Assembly (NCBI GenBank): GCA_905183005.1
Contig: CAJJDO010000038.1
Span: 248,001 to 312,000 of the forward strand
Source of the DNA: Paramecium pentaurelia
Lineage: Eukaryota; Ciliophora; Oligohymenophorea; Peniculida; Parameciidae
Length of the DNA stretch: 64,000 nt
Reading direction: 5' to 3'
The notes under the pieces were generated by a model. That model was not told the DNA's origin and searched no databases. It saw only the letters and a program-made list of their open reading frames with translations. Positions 11,277 to 25,104 of this stretch are shown here, piece by piece (the first letter of the stretch is position 1; each line of letters starts with the position of its first letter). Position numbers and translations under genes: made by a program.

Positions 11277-12685
11277 TCAAATCTTTTACATTAAAATAAT
11301 GCTAATTAATGCGGAAAGTATCCTATGGTCTTAATTAAAATGATTTCTATTAAATTTTTTTCCAAGTTCCTATAATAAAATCATTTTGATACCATATTTA
11401 CTCTTTAATATTTCATTATTTGGATAATTGTATTTTCCATCATATAATCTCCATACACCTTATTAATAATTTACATAAAATTGATAACTTATATAATTTA
11501 AATTTATTTACTTATCAACTTATTCACAATTAATTCTATGGGTTCCTGGTAAATTATAGGTGCCTCCAAATTAATAATTCTCTCCTTCATGTCCATAAAT
11601 AGCTATAAATTTAACATTTTATATTTCTAAAATTAATAATGGATTTAGTATAAAGGCTTAATACTAATAAATTAATAAAAATTGTTTAATACAAATTCAA
11701 TATATTATTGCACTTCATTAACATCATAAGCATCTAAAAGTCTTCTCAAAATAATTTAAACTGAATATGCTATTCCAATAATATCAGTTTTTAATTTTCT
11801 TAGAAATTCTTAAACATTCTTTAAATTAACTTCTAAATTCATATCTAATAATTCACATTCAACACATTTTACAGAATGAACAATCATTTTTAAATCATTA
11901 CCTAATATAATTTCATCATTTTTATAAAGTATATTTCTTTCATCATCACTATGTAACCAAATCTAAGAATGTATCATAATAGCATTTACTTAAACCATCT
12001 TTTCTCTTCCAATATCTATTATACAATTAGGCTTTTCTGTTACAAATTATTTGATTATTTTTATAGCTGTAATTGGTACAACTATCTCAAGATGCTTTAT
12101 AATATATAAGAACATAATAAACGAATAGGATAAATTTTTTAACTATTATTAATTAGTTTAGATACTTGTTTCGTAAGTAGACATTATATGATTTCACAAT
12201 CAGGAATTACATAATCATTTGGGATTATTGTAAAATCTTAAAACTCTAATTTCTCTAATGACCCAAATACAAATTTATCATCCACTTAAATGTTCTTTGT
12301 TCTCTTTAAATCCCGAGATTCTATGATCATAATATTAATACATTATGACTAATTCTTAAAAATGCTTAATAGACAATACAGTTACTATTGTTATAATTAA
12401 GGCTTAAAGATAACTAATCTGATTTTACATATTAGCAACCAATAAACTTCCTGAGTTCTAATTTGAATTGTACTTGAGATAATTTAAGGAATTCATCATT
12501 TGTTGTATTATTTACTTTTTTCATCATTTAATAATACCTGAAGGAAATGAAGAATATGTTGTAGCAAAAGTATATTCAACAGGATCTATACTCTCAATAA
12601 TCTATTATTCTTTTAAAATCATATCAATAATTAATTAAATATTTAATACTAAAAATGCAGCAATTGTATCAACTCCTCCTTTCAT
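11277..12685 (-). CDS. Unknown multi-exon protein, about 440 aa
   Basis: A minus-strand gene runs from ATG 12685 (MKGGVDTIAAFLVL) to TGA 11277-11279. At least four short introns are needed, including a 23-base intron near residue 150 and a 29-base intron before the segment EFYQAFILNPLLILEIQN. Recognisable coding blocks include SRDLKRTKNIQVDDKFVFG, CVECELLDMNLEVNLKNV, KFIAIYGHEGENYQFGGTYN and GVWRLYDGKYNYPNNE. The last two vaguely recall the C-terminal part of ubiquitin-specific proteases, but the Cys and His boxes are not evident, so no function is assigned. It is divergent from eIF2A, with 122 bases between starts. The 5' exons are the least certain. Confidence 0.5.
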
Positions 12686-12807
12686 AATAAGAAAATCTCA
12701 CTGAAATAACTTATTCTGTTGTATATAGAAATTAATACGGATTATATGGATTGGATAATAAATTCACTAACTCAACTTAAATATCCAATCATAATTCCAT
12801 TAAATGT

Positions 12808-14343
12808 ATGGCTGTCTCAAAATATAGTATTGTGGTATTTAATATATATTAAAATGTAGTCTGGAGGAGAATTTGGAATTGAACATTGGGGAAATAAAAA
12901 CTTTAATATTCAATTGAGAGTTTAATCAATATCATTCTCTCCAGATTATGAATATATAATAATATTATCAGCAAAAGAGACCTACTTATTGTCAACAAAA
13001 ACATAAAATTTTGTTAAGACATTTCCTCATGAAGTGAAATTTGATTCAACAGGATCTCTTTGTTTTTGTAAAGGAATAGTTTATGAAACAGCAACTTTTT
13101 AATAGCTAAAATAATTTAAATGCCCAGAGTATGGAGACTTTACTATTTCAATTTAAAGGGATTCATTATATTTATCATCTGTTACATTAATAAAACATTT
13201 AGAAGACTTAAAAGATTGTCGACTTATTATTGATAATTATGATACAAATAAACATTTCGAACATTCAATTCCTCCCTCGAATGAAGTTAAATAGTTATGG
13301 TCAGATGATGGAAAAATATTATTAATTTGGTCATAAACATTAGATGATCACACAAATTAGAGTTATTTTGGTACTCATCATTTAAATCATTGGACAGAAG
13401 ATAAATTATAAAATATAGAATTATTTGAAGGACCTATTCATGATGTATAATGGGTTTAGAATGGATTTATAGTTATAACTGGATATATGCCAGCAGGTGC
13501 AATTCTATTTAATAAATCAGGAGAAAAAGAATATTTAATATTATAAGCTCATATAAATACAATTTTTCCTAAGAATAATTTAGTAGCTCTGTGTGGCTTT
13601 GGTAATCTGACTGGAGATATATATATTTATGAAATGGATACCCTCAAAAAGGTAGGTTAAACTAAATAAGACAAAGTAGTATAATTTGAATGGAGTCCAA
13701 ATGGAGAATATTTTTTATTAGCTACAACATTTCCAAGATTGAGAGTTGATAACTAATTTATAATATGTTCTAAATTTGGTGAATTTTTACATAGAGAAAA
13801 GTTTGAAGAATTATATGAAATTAAATGGGTTAATGATACTAATTTAGATATTGAAATCAATATAGTAGAGGAAGTAAAATAATCAAAACAAATTAATCTT
13901 ACAACTGGAGTTGGTATTTTAATTTAATATAATATATAGATTTTATTAAATAAATGAAAGAAACTAAGGTTAATGATCAACCTAGGAAATTATAGAAAGA
14001 TGAAAAATTATCTACATTAAGAGCTTCTCCTTAAAATTAATAAAATGTTTAAATAATCTAAAGTAATGTACCTCCTAAAACAGCACCTTAGAAACAAATA
14101 TTTATGAGAAGATAAGAACCTATTATTTAATAGCCTACAGCTGAAGAATTAGAATAATAACATTAGCAACACTTACAATAATAATAATAGATGAAATTAG
14201 AAAAAAAATAAAAATAAAAACATAACAAATAGATGAATAATCAAAATCATAAATAAAAATAAAAGTAAGTTCCTCCAAATGACTTTTAATATGAGCCAAA
14301 TCAAGATATAGGATAAAATTGTTATCCTATATGGCAGGATTGA
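12808..14343 (+). CDS. Translation initiation factor eIF2A (494 aa)
   Basis: The model is join(12808-12834, 12860-13913, 13940-14343), 495 codons with introns of 25 and 26 bases. It begins MAVSKYSIVSGGEFG. The body is a WD40-type beta propeller, and the block FEWSPNGEYFLLATTFPRLR followed by VDNQF is the eIF2A signature. The C-terminal 130 residues are extremely Gln/Lys-rich, as in other eIF2A tails, and end in a Trp-containing motif. The protein delivers initiator or alternative tRNA to the 40S ribosomal subunit under some conditions. Its first exon is only nine codons long. It converges with the oxysterol-binding-related gene, and the two stop codons are 32 bases apart. Identity is confident. 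Confidence 0.88.
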
Positions 14344-14375
14344 TTAAATATATATCGATATACAAATAAAATTGA

Positions 14376-16295
14376 TCAAAATATATCCATTACCTCATGC
14401 TTTTCTGTCCAATAATTCCCTTTATATACATATCCTTTAGTTTTTGTATCAATATCTTCTTTTATCTCAAAGAATTTTGGAATATGAACTTCTTTTCTTT
14501 AATCCATTATTCTTCTTCTCTCTCTTTACTTCTCTTCAATTCTTACTTTTTCATTTTACCCAAGTTCTTTCCAACCATTTTCTAAAGCTGCTATATCTGG
14601 TCTCAAACGTGAATCTGTACATGGTATTTCCTTATATAATAAATTAATTTAAAATACAAGTAAAGTTTATTTGTTAAGATAGTTTGCTTACATCATTAAA
14701 GGAATATAATTATAATAATAGTATGCTTCTTATCCAGGTATGATTCGTTGCCAAAGTAATTCATCACCAACGTATAAGGATGAATTATAAAAACCAGTAA
14801 TCTTGTATCTTAAGTTCTAATTACAATCTCTGACTTCAGCATTAACTTAAGTGAAGTTCTATATAATTAATTATATATAACATACTTAACCTTCACCATA
14901 CTCTCTTAAATCAACTATACCAATATCTCCTGTCTAATGATTAATATACTTTATCTTTCCCACATGTTCAAAATATCTTTCTCCAAATATTAGATTCTTA
15001 ACAAGCATATTAGGCATATCAAAACTATAATGTTCTTTATATTTTCTTAAATAAAGGTGAGATTTTCCTATCATTGTTATTTTTATATTAGTTCCTCCAA
15101 ATCCTATTTATGAATCATTCTATGCCCAAAATTTAAAATCCCTTCCTTCACAATGTACAGCTGATATTGGAGGATGATGTGATACTTATTCACATACAAT
15201 ACAATAATCAGGAGTTAAAAACTCAAAAGTTTCTCCTAAAAGTGGATTAAATGGTTTCTTCTGATTATCCAATGAAGATGTACATCGAGACAACGTAAAT
15301 GCAATAATATGACACATTCTTTTACAAGAATCATCACATTAACTAGCTTTTTTAATTTAATCAAAATAAGCAAATTGTTGTACAATCAATTGTAAAACTG
15401 ACATTGGTTAATGAAATATCACTTAAATTATAGTATTAAAATATACAAGGAAATGGAATTCTTGTTAGATCTTTTCCAATGCATGATTTAAGAAAGGGCA
15501 AAATACAAAATTTTTCTTTGGGATCCTATTTATATGGTAAATGTGTCCTTTCAGGTTCGTCTGTTATGTGTATTTAAGTATAAACAGGACTATTGATTAG
15601 ATTTTTCTAGTTTATTGATAAATATCTACATATTTGATTGGCTAGGTATGTTTAATTGATTCTAAAATGCTTTAAAGAGACTATGTTTTTTGGGAAATAT
15701 CAAATTCTTGGACTTTCATTTATATTTATTTTTGAATTTTATTAATTGGAATTACAATCTACTTTTGATTAAAATTTTCATAAACACTATCATCATCATT
15801 AATAAATCTTTCCTTTTCTTACTCTAACAAAGTAAATCCCAAAGTTAAAAATGTTTTTAAATTCTAACCAAGATTATACAATTTTGTTGTTATTTCATAC
15901 TAAATTTAGGAACAATTAATCTAAAGGGTATTCAATGTTTCATCAAATGCTGCAAATGTAACCCAGATTTTTGATAGTAAATCATTTATTTGGCTTTCAA
16001 AATTTTATACTTTATTTTTTTGTGAGCTCTCTTATGCAATTTTTAATGCATTTAACCAATCTCCAAATTAAGTTTGAGAATTTGCTTTTAATTTTAATTC
16101 ATTTGTTCCTGATTATATCATAATCACAAAAGGATCATCTTCAACTGTAAAAATTACAGATATCTTCAAACTTACTTTACCTTCAACATTACTTCCTTTT
16201 TATTCACAAAATGTTAAAATATCATCATAAAGTATAAAATAACTAGGTTACCATTTTTTTTAAATATTTGTCCACTTCAATAAATAACCTTCCAT
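14376..16295 (-). CDS. Oxysterol-binding-protein-related protein (PH + ORD)
   Basis: The minus-strand gene starts at ATG 16295 and ends at TGA 14376-14378. The N-terminus is a PH domain (MEGYLLKWTNIQKKWQPSYF, ending near FGDWLNALKIA). A helical linker follows, then a lipid-binding ORD. The ORD shows KSCIGKDLTRIPFPLIF, NPLLGETFEF and the family fingerprint EQVSHHPP with its two phosphoinositide-binding histidines, then the sheet strands FGGTNIKITM. Such proteins exchange sterol or PI4P at membrane contact sites. At least one intron ends in AAG, between the residues FP and LIF, and exon edges in the C-terminal third are approximate. The C-terminus reads KGNYWTEKHEVMDIF. Confidence 0.85.
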
Positions 16296-16631
16296 TAAAA
16301 TATTATATATATTATATTTTAAATCACTGAAAAATATATAATCAATAATTCAATTAATTTACAATTTAACATTTAAAATATAATAGATATATCTTATTTA
16401 TAAATTAATTTTATAAGATAATATATTTCTTCTTTTCAAATTCACAATTAATATATCTCTGATATTATAATTTTTCAATTTTATTATACTTTTTACAATT
16501 ATCAAAAATAAATTTAAAATTCTTTTTTTATAAATATATTTTTCTACAAATCTATATTATACAAGTCTTATTTATTAGATCATTTTATCAATATGAATGT
16601 AAAATAAAATAAAAATTTAACTTCAGTTTTA

Positions 16632-18531
16632 ATGCTCAATTTACCTTTCGACAAATGGAGTTTAAAGTTTTACGATCCAGAATTCGAATCTCAATATGAG
16701 GATCACTTAAATAAAATTAGATTGGTATCCTTTCGTATACTAAACCTTACTATAAGTATTGCTGCATTTATATGCCTTTTAACTTTTATCATTCAATAAT
16801 AATCTCAACTATTGTTTTTACTAATGACATTTACATTAGGGGGATGTGTCTTTTTATTAATTATCAGCAGAAAAATCTTACCTTATTTAAAATCAGTATT
16901 TTCATTTTACTACATATGGGCAATAACAACTAACATTCTTATTGCCTTTGCTGGCTTTTAAATGTAAAGTTACATCTATAATTTAGACCTAATTTTATAT
17001 TTGGCTTCAATACATGTACTTTAGCAATTGGTACAATGTAATATAGTGATAATAGGCTTAAAGTAGTATATACTATAATTACTCCATTTGTATTATTAGG
17101 GGTATTTGATGTATATAGAGCTGATACTTTAGCTTTTGTTTTTTAGACTGTCTCATGTACTACTTTTATTGGAATTTGGGGATATATGAATGAGTATACA
17201 TCTAGACTTGCTTTTTCTCTAAATCTAATTTCAAATAAACAAAAGTATGTATACAATTGTAATTAAGAAATTTGATCAATGAATTTGTAAATGATGGCAT
17301 GTTTGCTTTAAGTTTAGATAAAAGAAGTAGATAATTTATTTTAGAATTTTAGAATAACAGATTCATGGAATTAATGAATATTAAAGAAACAGAAGAAATT
17401 AAAACATTTTTAAGATCTACCTTTATTATTGTGAAATCAGGTGAAAGTTAAACTAAATTAAGAGATAAAAACTAAACAAAAATTATAAATTTAGAAGATG
17501 TTTTTTTCTAAAGAATGTAGAGTTTTGAAAAATCTTTAAATTAAATAGATTAATAAGATAGTAATTTAGAAATTTATTAACATGATTTGATTAAAAATGA
17601 AACCATTAAAATGTGCTTACAATTAAGATTTCTAAATTTCGGTAAACCAATTATTATTGCCATTATAAAATCAGAATAAGTACCTAATTTAATTCATAAA
17701 TATGAAAGCTAAATCAAAGAATATCAATAACTTATTATAAATATGTCTAATAAAATAATTAAGAAATAATCACTTCTTTATGGAGAAATGAAAAAAATAA
17801 AACTTGAAAACTTAATAGTATAATAAAAATTAATTTAAATAGAATGCCTTAATTTATCTATCATTAATTATATTCGAAACTATATGTTGTTTTTTTTAAA
17901 AAATAAAATTTTTGATATGAAATTGAATCTATAAGCTTGTAAATTTGATAATTATATAGCAATTATTAATCAATACTTTCAAGCAATATCTACTCATTAT
18001 TCTATTTAATTTAAACTTCAAAATTACATTGATCGAAACTGTACTTTTAATATAAATATTAAATATCTAACTTAGATCTTAATTAATATATTTGATGAAT
18101 TGATTAAAAATACTAGTGAAAATAATCTTATTAGTTTGAGAATAATTGAGGAATTTTAACAAAATAATAATGAAAAATAATAAAAAATCTAAAGAATTTA
18201 AAATAATAAATCAATAGCATAAATTAAGTTGGTTCAATTCACATTCATTTTTTCTAGTAATGAATACCTTAATTTAAGAAATCTTACTTTTAATAAGAAT
18301 TTTACTAATAATGATTAATAATATGATATCTTTGAAGATGGTTCAATCATTTCAGAAATTACTAGCTTGCTTTTAGATAATATAGGTCCAAATAATAACA
18401 TATAGATTAATCAATATCAAACAGCTTAAATGCCTTCATATTAGAATACTATTTCGTTCTTAATATATTCTGATTAATCCTAATTAGAACCATCTTATTT
18501 AAAGGTTAGAGAAAAACCTTTATTTAATTGA
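16632..18531 (+). CDS. Multipass membrane protein, histidine-kinase-like layout
   Basis: The gene begins at ATG 16632 and ends at TGA 18529-18531. The first about 190 residues hold several hydrophobic helices. A long cytoplasmic region follows, beginning NLINEFVNDGMFALSLDKRS, with helical and mixed segments (GKPIIIAIIKSEQ, KYLTQILINIFDELIKNT). The order (membrane helices, PAS-like stretch, dimerisation-like helices, then a segment resembling the N-box of a GHKL ATPase) recalls the large family of degenerate sensor-kinase-like proteins in ciliates. The phosphoacceptor His and the G-boxes are not clear, so catalytic activity is doubtful. Several introns, one probably 23 bases ending in AAG near 17247, are not all placed. 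Confidence 0.5.
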
Positions 18532-18596
18532 TAAAAATTAATAATATTTAACTTAGAATCTGCTATTAATTTTTGTTAAAATATAATATATTTAGT

Positions 18597-19130
18597 TCAT
18601 TGTTGATTATAAAGAATAGTTCGAATCTTAGCATCAATATATATAAGCAATTATGTTAATGATAAACTGTGAATTACTTCAAAGTAGGGTTACTTTTAAA
18701 ATCTTGCTTCCTCTTATATTATATATTTTCTAAAGAATTCTTCTATTTTTAATGCATCTATGACATTATTTAAATGACAGGCAAGTATAAATTTTAATTG
18801 TTATTCTTATACTTCTTAGTCTATGTATTGTCGCAATTCATCAATATAATTGATTACTGTATTTTATTCAAATTATTATAATTTTACTTAACCTTCTATT
18901 AGACCTTGATTGAATTAGCTACCTAGCTCAAGAGCTTAACTGAAATATATTTTCTTTATTTTTTCTTATTCACTTGGCATTACTTTACTATAATTATATG
19001 CTAATCTAGTGAAAACAAGTCCTGTCAATCTACAATTATTCGAAATGTTTAAATCTAACAAAGCTGAAACAACATTCATTAGAAATATATATTTGTTTCT
19101 TTCCTATTAAATTTCATTATTAAAGTACAT
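18597..19130 (-). CDS. Unknown all-helical protein (177 aa)
   Basis: A single intact frame of 178 codons runs from ATG 19130 to TGA 18597-18599. The sequence is leucine- and glutamine-rich and appears entirely alpha-helical, with pieces such as NVVSALLDLNISNNCRL, LACHLNNVIDALKIEEF and LIYIDAKIRTILYNQQ. No known domain is recognised. It lies 38 bases downstream of the ATG2-like gene on the same strand and converges with the membrane-protein gene ending at 18531. It could instead be read as an extra domain of the ATG2-like protein, but a clear TGA separates them. Confidence 0.6.
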
Positions 19131-19168
19131 TATATAAAAATATTAATTAATATATAATATTAAAAATT

Positions 19169-22100
19169 TCAATATCTTTTAAGAAATCTACTTGGCAAAG
19201 ATGAAAATTTGAAATTTTATATCACTTACTATCCATTTTTTAAATTTAATAGTACATCATTTAATGATTTTGATAAATCTATTCTACTACTTGATGATTC
19301 TACTATATTTTCAAAAGGGCTTATAAATAAATTCAATAATTCTCGGCCTAAATATTTTAATTAAGTAAAAGCATCCAAACTTTACAAAGCTTTTCCAGCA
19401 ATCTAATATTTTGAACCAAAACTTTCTTAAATATTTTCTATTATTTATTATTAAACATCTTTTAAATCTCCTTTGCATTATATTTCAGTATCCTTCAAAG
19501 TTATTTATAAATTACAAAATGAACTTATTTTTAACAATCCTTTTAATAAACCATCAACTTTTAATCCTTATGAATCATATGTAATATTAAATCTAGTCTA
19601 ATATATTTATAAACTTTTCAACCATATAATTGGTAAAACATCTTAAATTATTTCTATTTCGTCTTGGTTAATTCTTTATTCAATAATTGTTTTATTAGAC
19701 ATGAAATTAATTATAAACTAGAGTAGAGATCCAGATATATATATTTTCATAGGAACCATTGAAATAAATCCTGTATAAGCTTGATTTTCTATAATCAATC
19801 CAAAATTTAATGGAGAATTATCTTGAAACTCAAACTCCTAAAAATCAGGACTCAAAACTAGTTTATGATAAAACTTATCAATTTTATCTTATATCTCAAA
19901 ATTAGATTTATACCGAATCCCAATTTGACCTTCTTTATACATCTCAACTTTAAGAAAACATTTTGTAAAATTAAAACAAATTTTATCTGAATCTTAACTC
20001 TAATTAAATTAATCATCCTATTCATTATTATCGTCATAAATGAAATCGATTTCATAATATGTTACTCCTTATTCTAATTCTATACTTATATATCCTACAT
20101 TTAATAGATAAATTTCCTCAATAATCTTCTAATTTATTAGTTATTGATTGAAATCTTAAGAAATTTTGTATTATTCGTCTGAAACTTATTTATTATTTTA
20201 AGGTATTAATTTTGACAAATCTCTTGTAATCTACATAATTGATTGTATTATATCATATTTAAAATTACCTATAATTTACTCTATACTAATTTACTCATCT
20301 TTATATTTTACATTTTTTATTCTTAATTAAGAACCAAATTATAAAATATGAGATTTGTTATCAAAAAAACCATTTAAAATTAATGGAAATTGTTTCTCAA
20401 TTTTATTTTATTCAATAAAATACATATCTATGTTACTTAGTTCTATAACTGAACATATTTTTGAATTATTAACTCTAAATAAAATTCTACTGTTAGAATA
20501 CACAAGTTAATTTTAAAGGTGATTTTAATCAGAGAATGTTTCTACTGAATTTATAGGAAAAACATCAATAAATATATCTTCTTCTAAAATTATATTGTGT
20601 TATTATTGTTCAAAACTACCCTCATCAATTATTTATGCTCTACTAAGCCAATTTTATTCCATCTAATCCTAAACTTCTTTATACTAATTAAAAAGTGCTC
20701 CCATTTTTTTTAAAGATTTAAATTAAAAATCTGGAATTCTTAGACATAGATTTTTCATCTTAATAGTTGTCGTTTATTCAAAATATACTTAGATTATATA
20801 TTTTTAATAATCTATTAACAATGGGTTATTTGATATTTCAATTTAATCATTCTTTATTTTTTATTCAACTGAATTAATTTCATTTTTCATACTATATAAA
20901 ATAATTTAAGCAGATTCAAAATTTTTATACTTTTACTCTCCATTTTATGGGATTAGACTTTAGGAATCAATAGCTATGATATCTTGTATTAAAATCAAAA
21001 TTGATTTAACTTTTACTATATTTACTGTTTTAAGTTCTAAATAAAATAAATTATTCAAACATTTATCTTATATTCCAATGCAGGCTTAATTTATTCTCAG
21101 TTGGTAAAAGTGTCTAAATGATTTATTCTTTAGATTCTATATTTATTAGCTTATTAATTTTTATTAATATTCTTATAATGATATCATCCATTAAAGAAAA
21201 TTATCGGAAAGTTATAATTCTATATTTGGAATTAATCCACTTATTATTAAGTCACATTTTTATTTTTTGTAATTAAATAAGCTTTCTAATTCATTAAATC
21301 TATCCTTTTTTATTTATTTTATATCTTTCATTACAATATAAATTGTTGGATATGTATGCTTGTTATTAATATTACCTTAATCTATTCTAAGTATAGTTTC
21401 CTCTTAAAATTTTAATTCGATTTAATTAAAAACAATAATTATTAATTTTATAGGATTTTCGAAATATTGAATTTCTTCAAAAGGTTCTAAAATACATGTT
21501 TTTAGTTCAATTATTTTTGTTGGCTTTTATTTAAATGTAATTCCTTTAGATTTAAAAGTGAGTGTTTAATTGTTTATAAAGTAACTTAATTTAATTTCAG
21601 GAACATTAATTTCAAATCCACACATAAAATCTGTTTTTTGTTATGGTAATTGTTGTATCTTACGTTTTGGTAGATATGTCATTAAATTAAATATTGATTC
21701 ATGTCTGAATGAAGCTACAATTTAAGAAAATTCAGCTTTTACTGAGTAAAATAATTTTTTATTTTTGCACTTTAATACTGAAATATTTAAATCGATTGCA
21801 TCCTTATTGTCTGATTGTAATTAAAGAAAATTCTCATAATTATATATTGAAAAATCACATTCAATATTTTACAATTTATGTTATCCTATTAAAACTACAG
21901 GGGTTACGAGAAATACTTATTTTTATATAGGTTTACAGCTAAAAAATATTTCTGAATTTTGAACTGAATTAATTGATGATCTAAGATTAAATTTAAATGG
22001 AGGACTGGTCAATTTGATTCTATACGCTGCCATTCTTTATATATTTAATCTAAAGCACATTTAATTATATTCTGTAACTATATCAGTAATCTCGATAAAA

Positions 22101-23339
22101 AAATGAGATTCAAGATCTTAAAAGAATATTTCTCTGACTAAAGGAAAATAATGGGGGTTTTCACATATAGCAAGTTTAATTCCTTAAAAATAGCATTTAA
22201 ATTATTCTTTTTAATTTTTCATGTTTTAATCTAAAGAACAATTTGTCCCTTCCTCATCTAAGTATAAGCTTTGTAAAATTTCTTATGATGAATTATTAGA
22301 AACTGAATTTAATTCTTTAGACTTCAAAAGTTCAATATTTAAAACTTCAAAGTCTTTTATTTCAAAAAGTTAAAAATTTCTTTTATCTTTTTAAGCAACA
22401 ACTGAAGCTTAAGCTTAATGTTAAAGCATAATTAAGGTCTTATTTGTTTGATCTATTTTCGATCCATAACTAGCGAATGATTTTATAATTGTCTTTATCT
22501 ATTTTTTGTTTAATACAAAATCAAGGTAAGAAACTATACAATTTATTTTTAATTTAACTTAATTATTGTCTTTTGTTTCTACAATCATCTAAAGTTTCAT
22601 AGCCTTCTCCATAAGTGCTATTATTTCATTTTTTATCTTTAATTCTATCAAATCAATAATCGTAGTTATGTTTAGTATATTACTTATATTAAAATAAAAT
22701 AAATACTTCGTATTAGCTTTGTTCAATTCCAAATTAATACCATTAATTAGAATTTCATATTAAACTCCCTGTTCAAGTTTTACTAATATTTATATATTTT
22801 TTATAGAAATTGAAAGATTACTAAGTAAAGTATCAGCGAGACTTAAAAAACACATTAATCCTGATCCAATAGTTTAAGTCTAACCCTGAATTTATTCTAG
22901 CTGATTTCTTTTATACACTTCTTACCTTAATTTTTAAAGATAGTTTATTTTAGCACTTTCATACTACCGAAGTTCTATTAAATTCTATAAATGCTGTTTT
23001 AATTCATCATCAGATTTTTCTCTTAATACTAAAATGAATGTTATTTTTTCTGCTTCGAATTTAAGATTAGATATTTTTAGGGATTCTTAAAAATAGCATT
23101 AATAAGTTACTAATGTATGCATCTTCGAAATTAAAAGGATTGCATCCGAATAATTGATTAATATATTTTATATTTAATTACAACTTATCTATACCTTTAA
23201 TTAGTGTAAGTATATTTAATTATTTAGGGTCTTCCAAATAGTCTCCTAAAAAATTTGAAAGAAATAATTGAGATGTCTCTGAAAAACTATTCAAAAAATA
23301 ATCCTTTATAGGTTTAAGCCATTCTTTAAATCTTTACAT
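19169..23339 (-). CDS. ATG2/VPS13-like (chorein) bridge-type lipid transfer protein
   Basis: A large minus-strand gene of about 4.2 kb runs from ATG 23339 to TGA 19169-19171. The N-terminus (SQLFLSNFLGDYLEDPKQLN, then LTLIKGIDKLQLNIKYINQL) fits the chorein domain that starts ATG2 and VPS13 proteins. The C-terminal part (GKALQSLDAFTQLKYLGREL, then a P-F-E-N-I-V motif and the ending LPSRFLKRY) resembles the ATG2 C-terminal region. Length (about 1350 residues after splicing) suits ATG2 better than VPS13. Members form a hydrophobic groove that moves lipids from the endoplasmic reticulum to growing autophagosomes. I translated both ends and sampled the middle, and internal introns are not individually placed. 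The family is moderately sure and ATG2 over VPS13 is a judgement. Confidence 0.6.
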
Positions 23340-24147
23340 ATTTTTAATTATTAAAATAATTAATTAACAATATTTGATTTAAACTGTTTTTGATAGAATA
23401 TCTAATCTATTAAATTTAGATTAACTTTGATGATTTCATTTGTCATTCTTGTTAAGGAAGAGTAAAAACTTATGTAATATTATTATTAATTTATATTTTC
23501 TTGTTTTAAAACAAAATAAAAATTGAATTAGTTCAATCATGTTAAATTTAAATCAGTTTATAATATGAATTTAATTTCTTTAATTTTAAATGTTTATTTT
23601 AATTATATTATTGATAAAAAAATAAATGAAAAAATTACAAATAAGTTTTAACATTAAAAAAAAAGTACTCAATTAAAATTATTTAACTTCCAATATTTAA
23701 CTTAGGTATCTCTAATTAATGAATCTACATTTAAAATTCTATGTATTGATTTTACAATTTTAATTTAGATTTCATTGATCATGATTCTTTGTTTAAAAAA
23801 TTAAAAATATGATGCTTTTTATGTATTTCCATAAAGTAATCTCTTGAATCTAGTCTCAATATGTAAATACTACTATCTATTAAAGAATTTAATTTTATAG
23901 TTTATAAATTTAATTTATATTAGATTTTTCTCATTATGAAAGAAAACAAAAAAAAAATACTATATTTTATATATAAAAATTCGAAAAGAAATTATCTGCA
24001 AGATTTTATGAAAAGTATTTATTTCATCCCTTGATTTTATTATTTTTATCATACATCAGTACCTAATTTTAAAGAAATTAAAGGCTGAAACTTTAGAATT
24101 AATTATAATGAATTAAAAACCAATAATACTTTTAATATTAATAACTT
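23340..24147. other. AT-rich intergenic region, about 800 bases
   Basis: This lies between the divergent ATG2-like (minus) and LMBR1-like (plus) genes. It is over 80 per cent A/T by eye with many short A and T runs. No gene or array is visible. The first long direct copy begins at 23964 inside it. Confidence 0.4.
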
Positions 24148-25103
24148 ATGTTCATTTTGAGTGTGCTAGAGGGGATGGTCTTATTGTTTTATGTAGGATA
24201 TTTGGTTAGAGAGTACTCATAATAATAAGTACCATTCTATGTGAAATTGTTAACATACATTTCATGGATCCTTTCATTTGGAATTGTATTTATCATACCC
24301 CATGACATCTATTACACAATTAATGATTATGGGGATGGCTATGAATATACTGTAATATTATGGAAATGGATTTATTGGGGGAACTTCATATTATGCTGGT
24401 GATATTTATTCATTTATTCGTTTTAGGCTAATATTACCAATTTGTTAGGAATATGAAGATGCAGGAGAATTCACTTGTAAAGACAAATTGATTAGATCTT
24501 TTAAGAACAATTTAATTATTTATGCTTATTTTTTATTGTTTGGTTTAATCTTTATTGCCTACCTAGCTATATTTAACAAATTGGACTTTAATTCAATTTT
24601 AAAAGTGTTAGTAGCTTTGGCTTATGCATTGTATTTATAAATTATATTCAAAGTGGCATCCTGTTAGTAGTTATATTGTTAGGACATGGTTTAGTTGCAA
24701 TCCCAAGAGAATACTGGAGGAAAGCATAATATCAAAAATGCTTAAAGGCACTTTATTTAGAGGCTGCCCAAATCAATCATACTATTTAAGAACTTTACAT
24801 CTAATTATTCAATATGACTATTGAATTGATTTAAAATAAATAAAGCAATCAAAATTAACAATTTATAGATTATATATTGAATGAAGTAAAATAAATATAT
24901 ATATAAATTTAGATCCCTTATGAAATAATTGAGGATGCTTCTCATAAGATATTGGATATTATTGAAGTTAAATAACTATCATCTTTTTGTGAGATTAATA
25001 AAAAAGTTAAAAAGAAAGCTGCAGAATATAAGAGAGCTTAAACTAAATGGGATCATATTTGCACTGAATGCTTTCTCTTAGAGGATATGATTGATAATGA
25101 ATT
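23964..25103. repeat. Direct copy 1 (left) flanking the N at 25104
   Basis: These 1140 bases match 25105-26244 base for base wherever compared. The right end stops inside the LMBR1-like coding sequence at the single N. This is the pattern of two contigs with an unmerged overlap rather than a biological duplication. Confidence 0.9.
24148..25103 (+). pseudogene. Truncated copy of the LMBR1-like gene (assembly duplicate)
   Basis: The start codon and first about 290 residues of the LMBR1-like protein appear here and are cut at the N at 25104. The sequence then restarts 806 bases into the gene's own upstream flank. The same bases occur, followed by the remainder of the gene, from 25289. This copy should be treated as an artefact of the assembly and not as a second gene. 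Confidence 0.85.
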
Positions 25104-25104
25104 N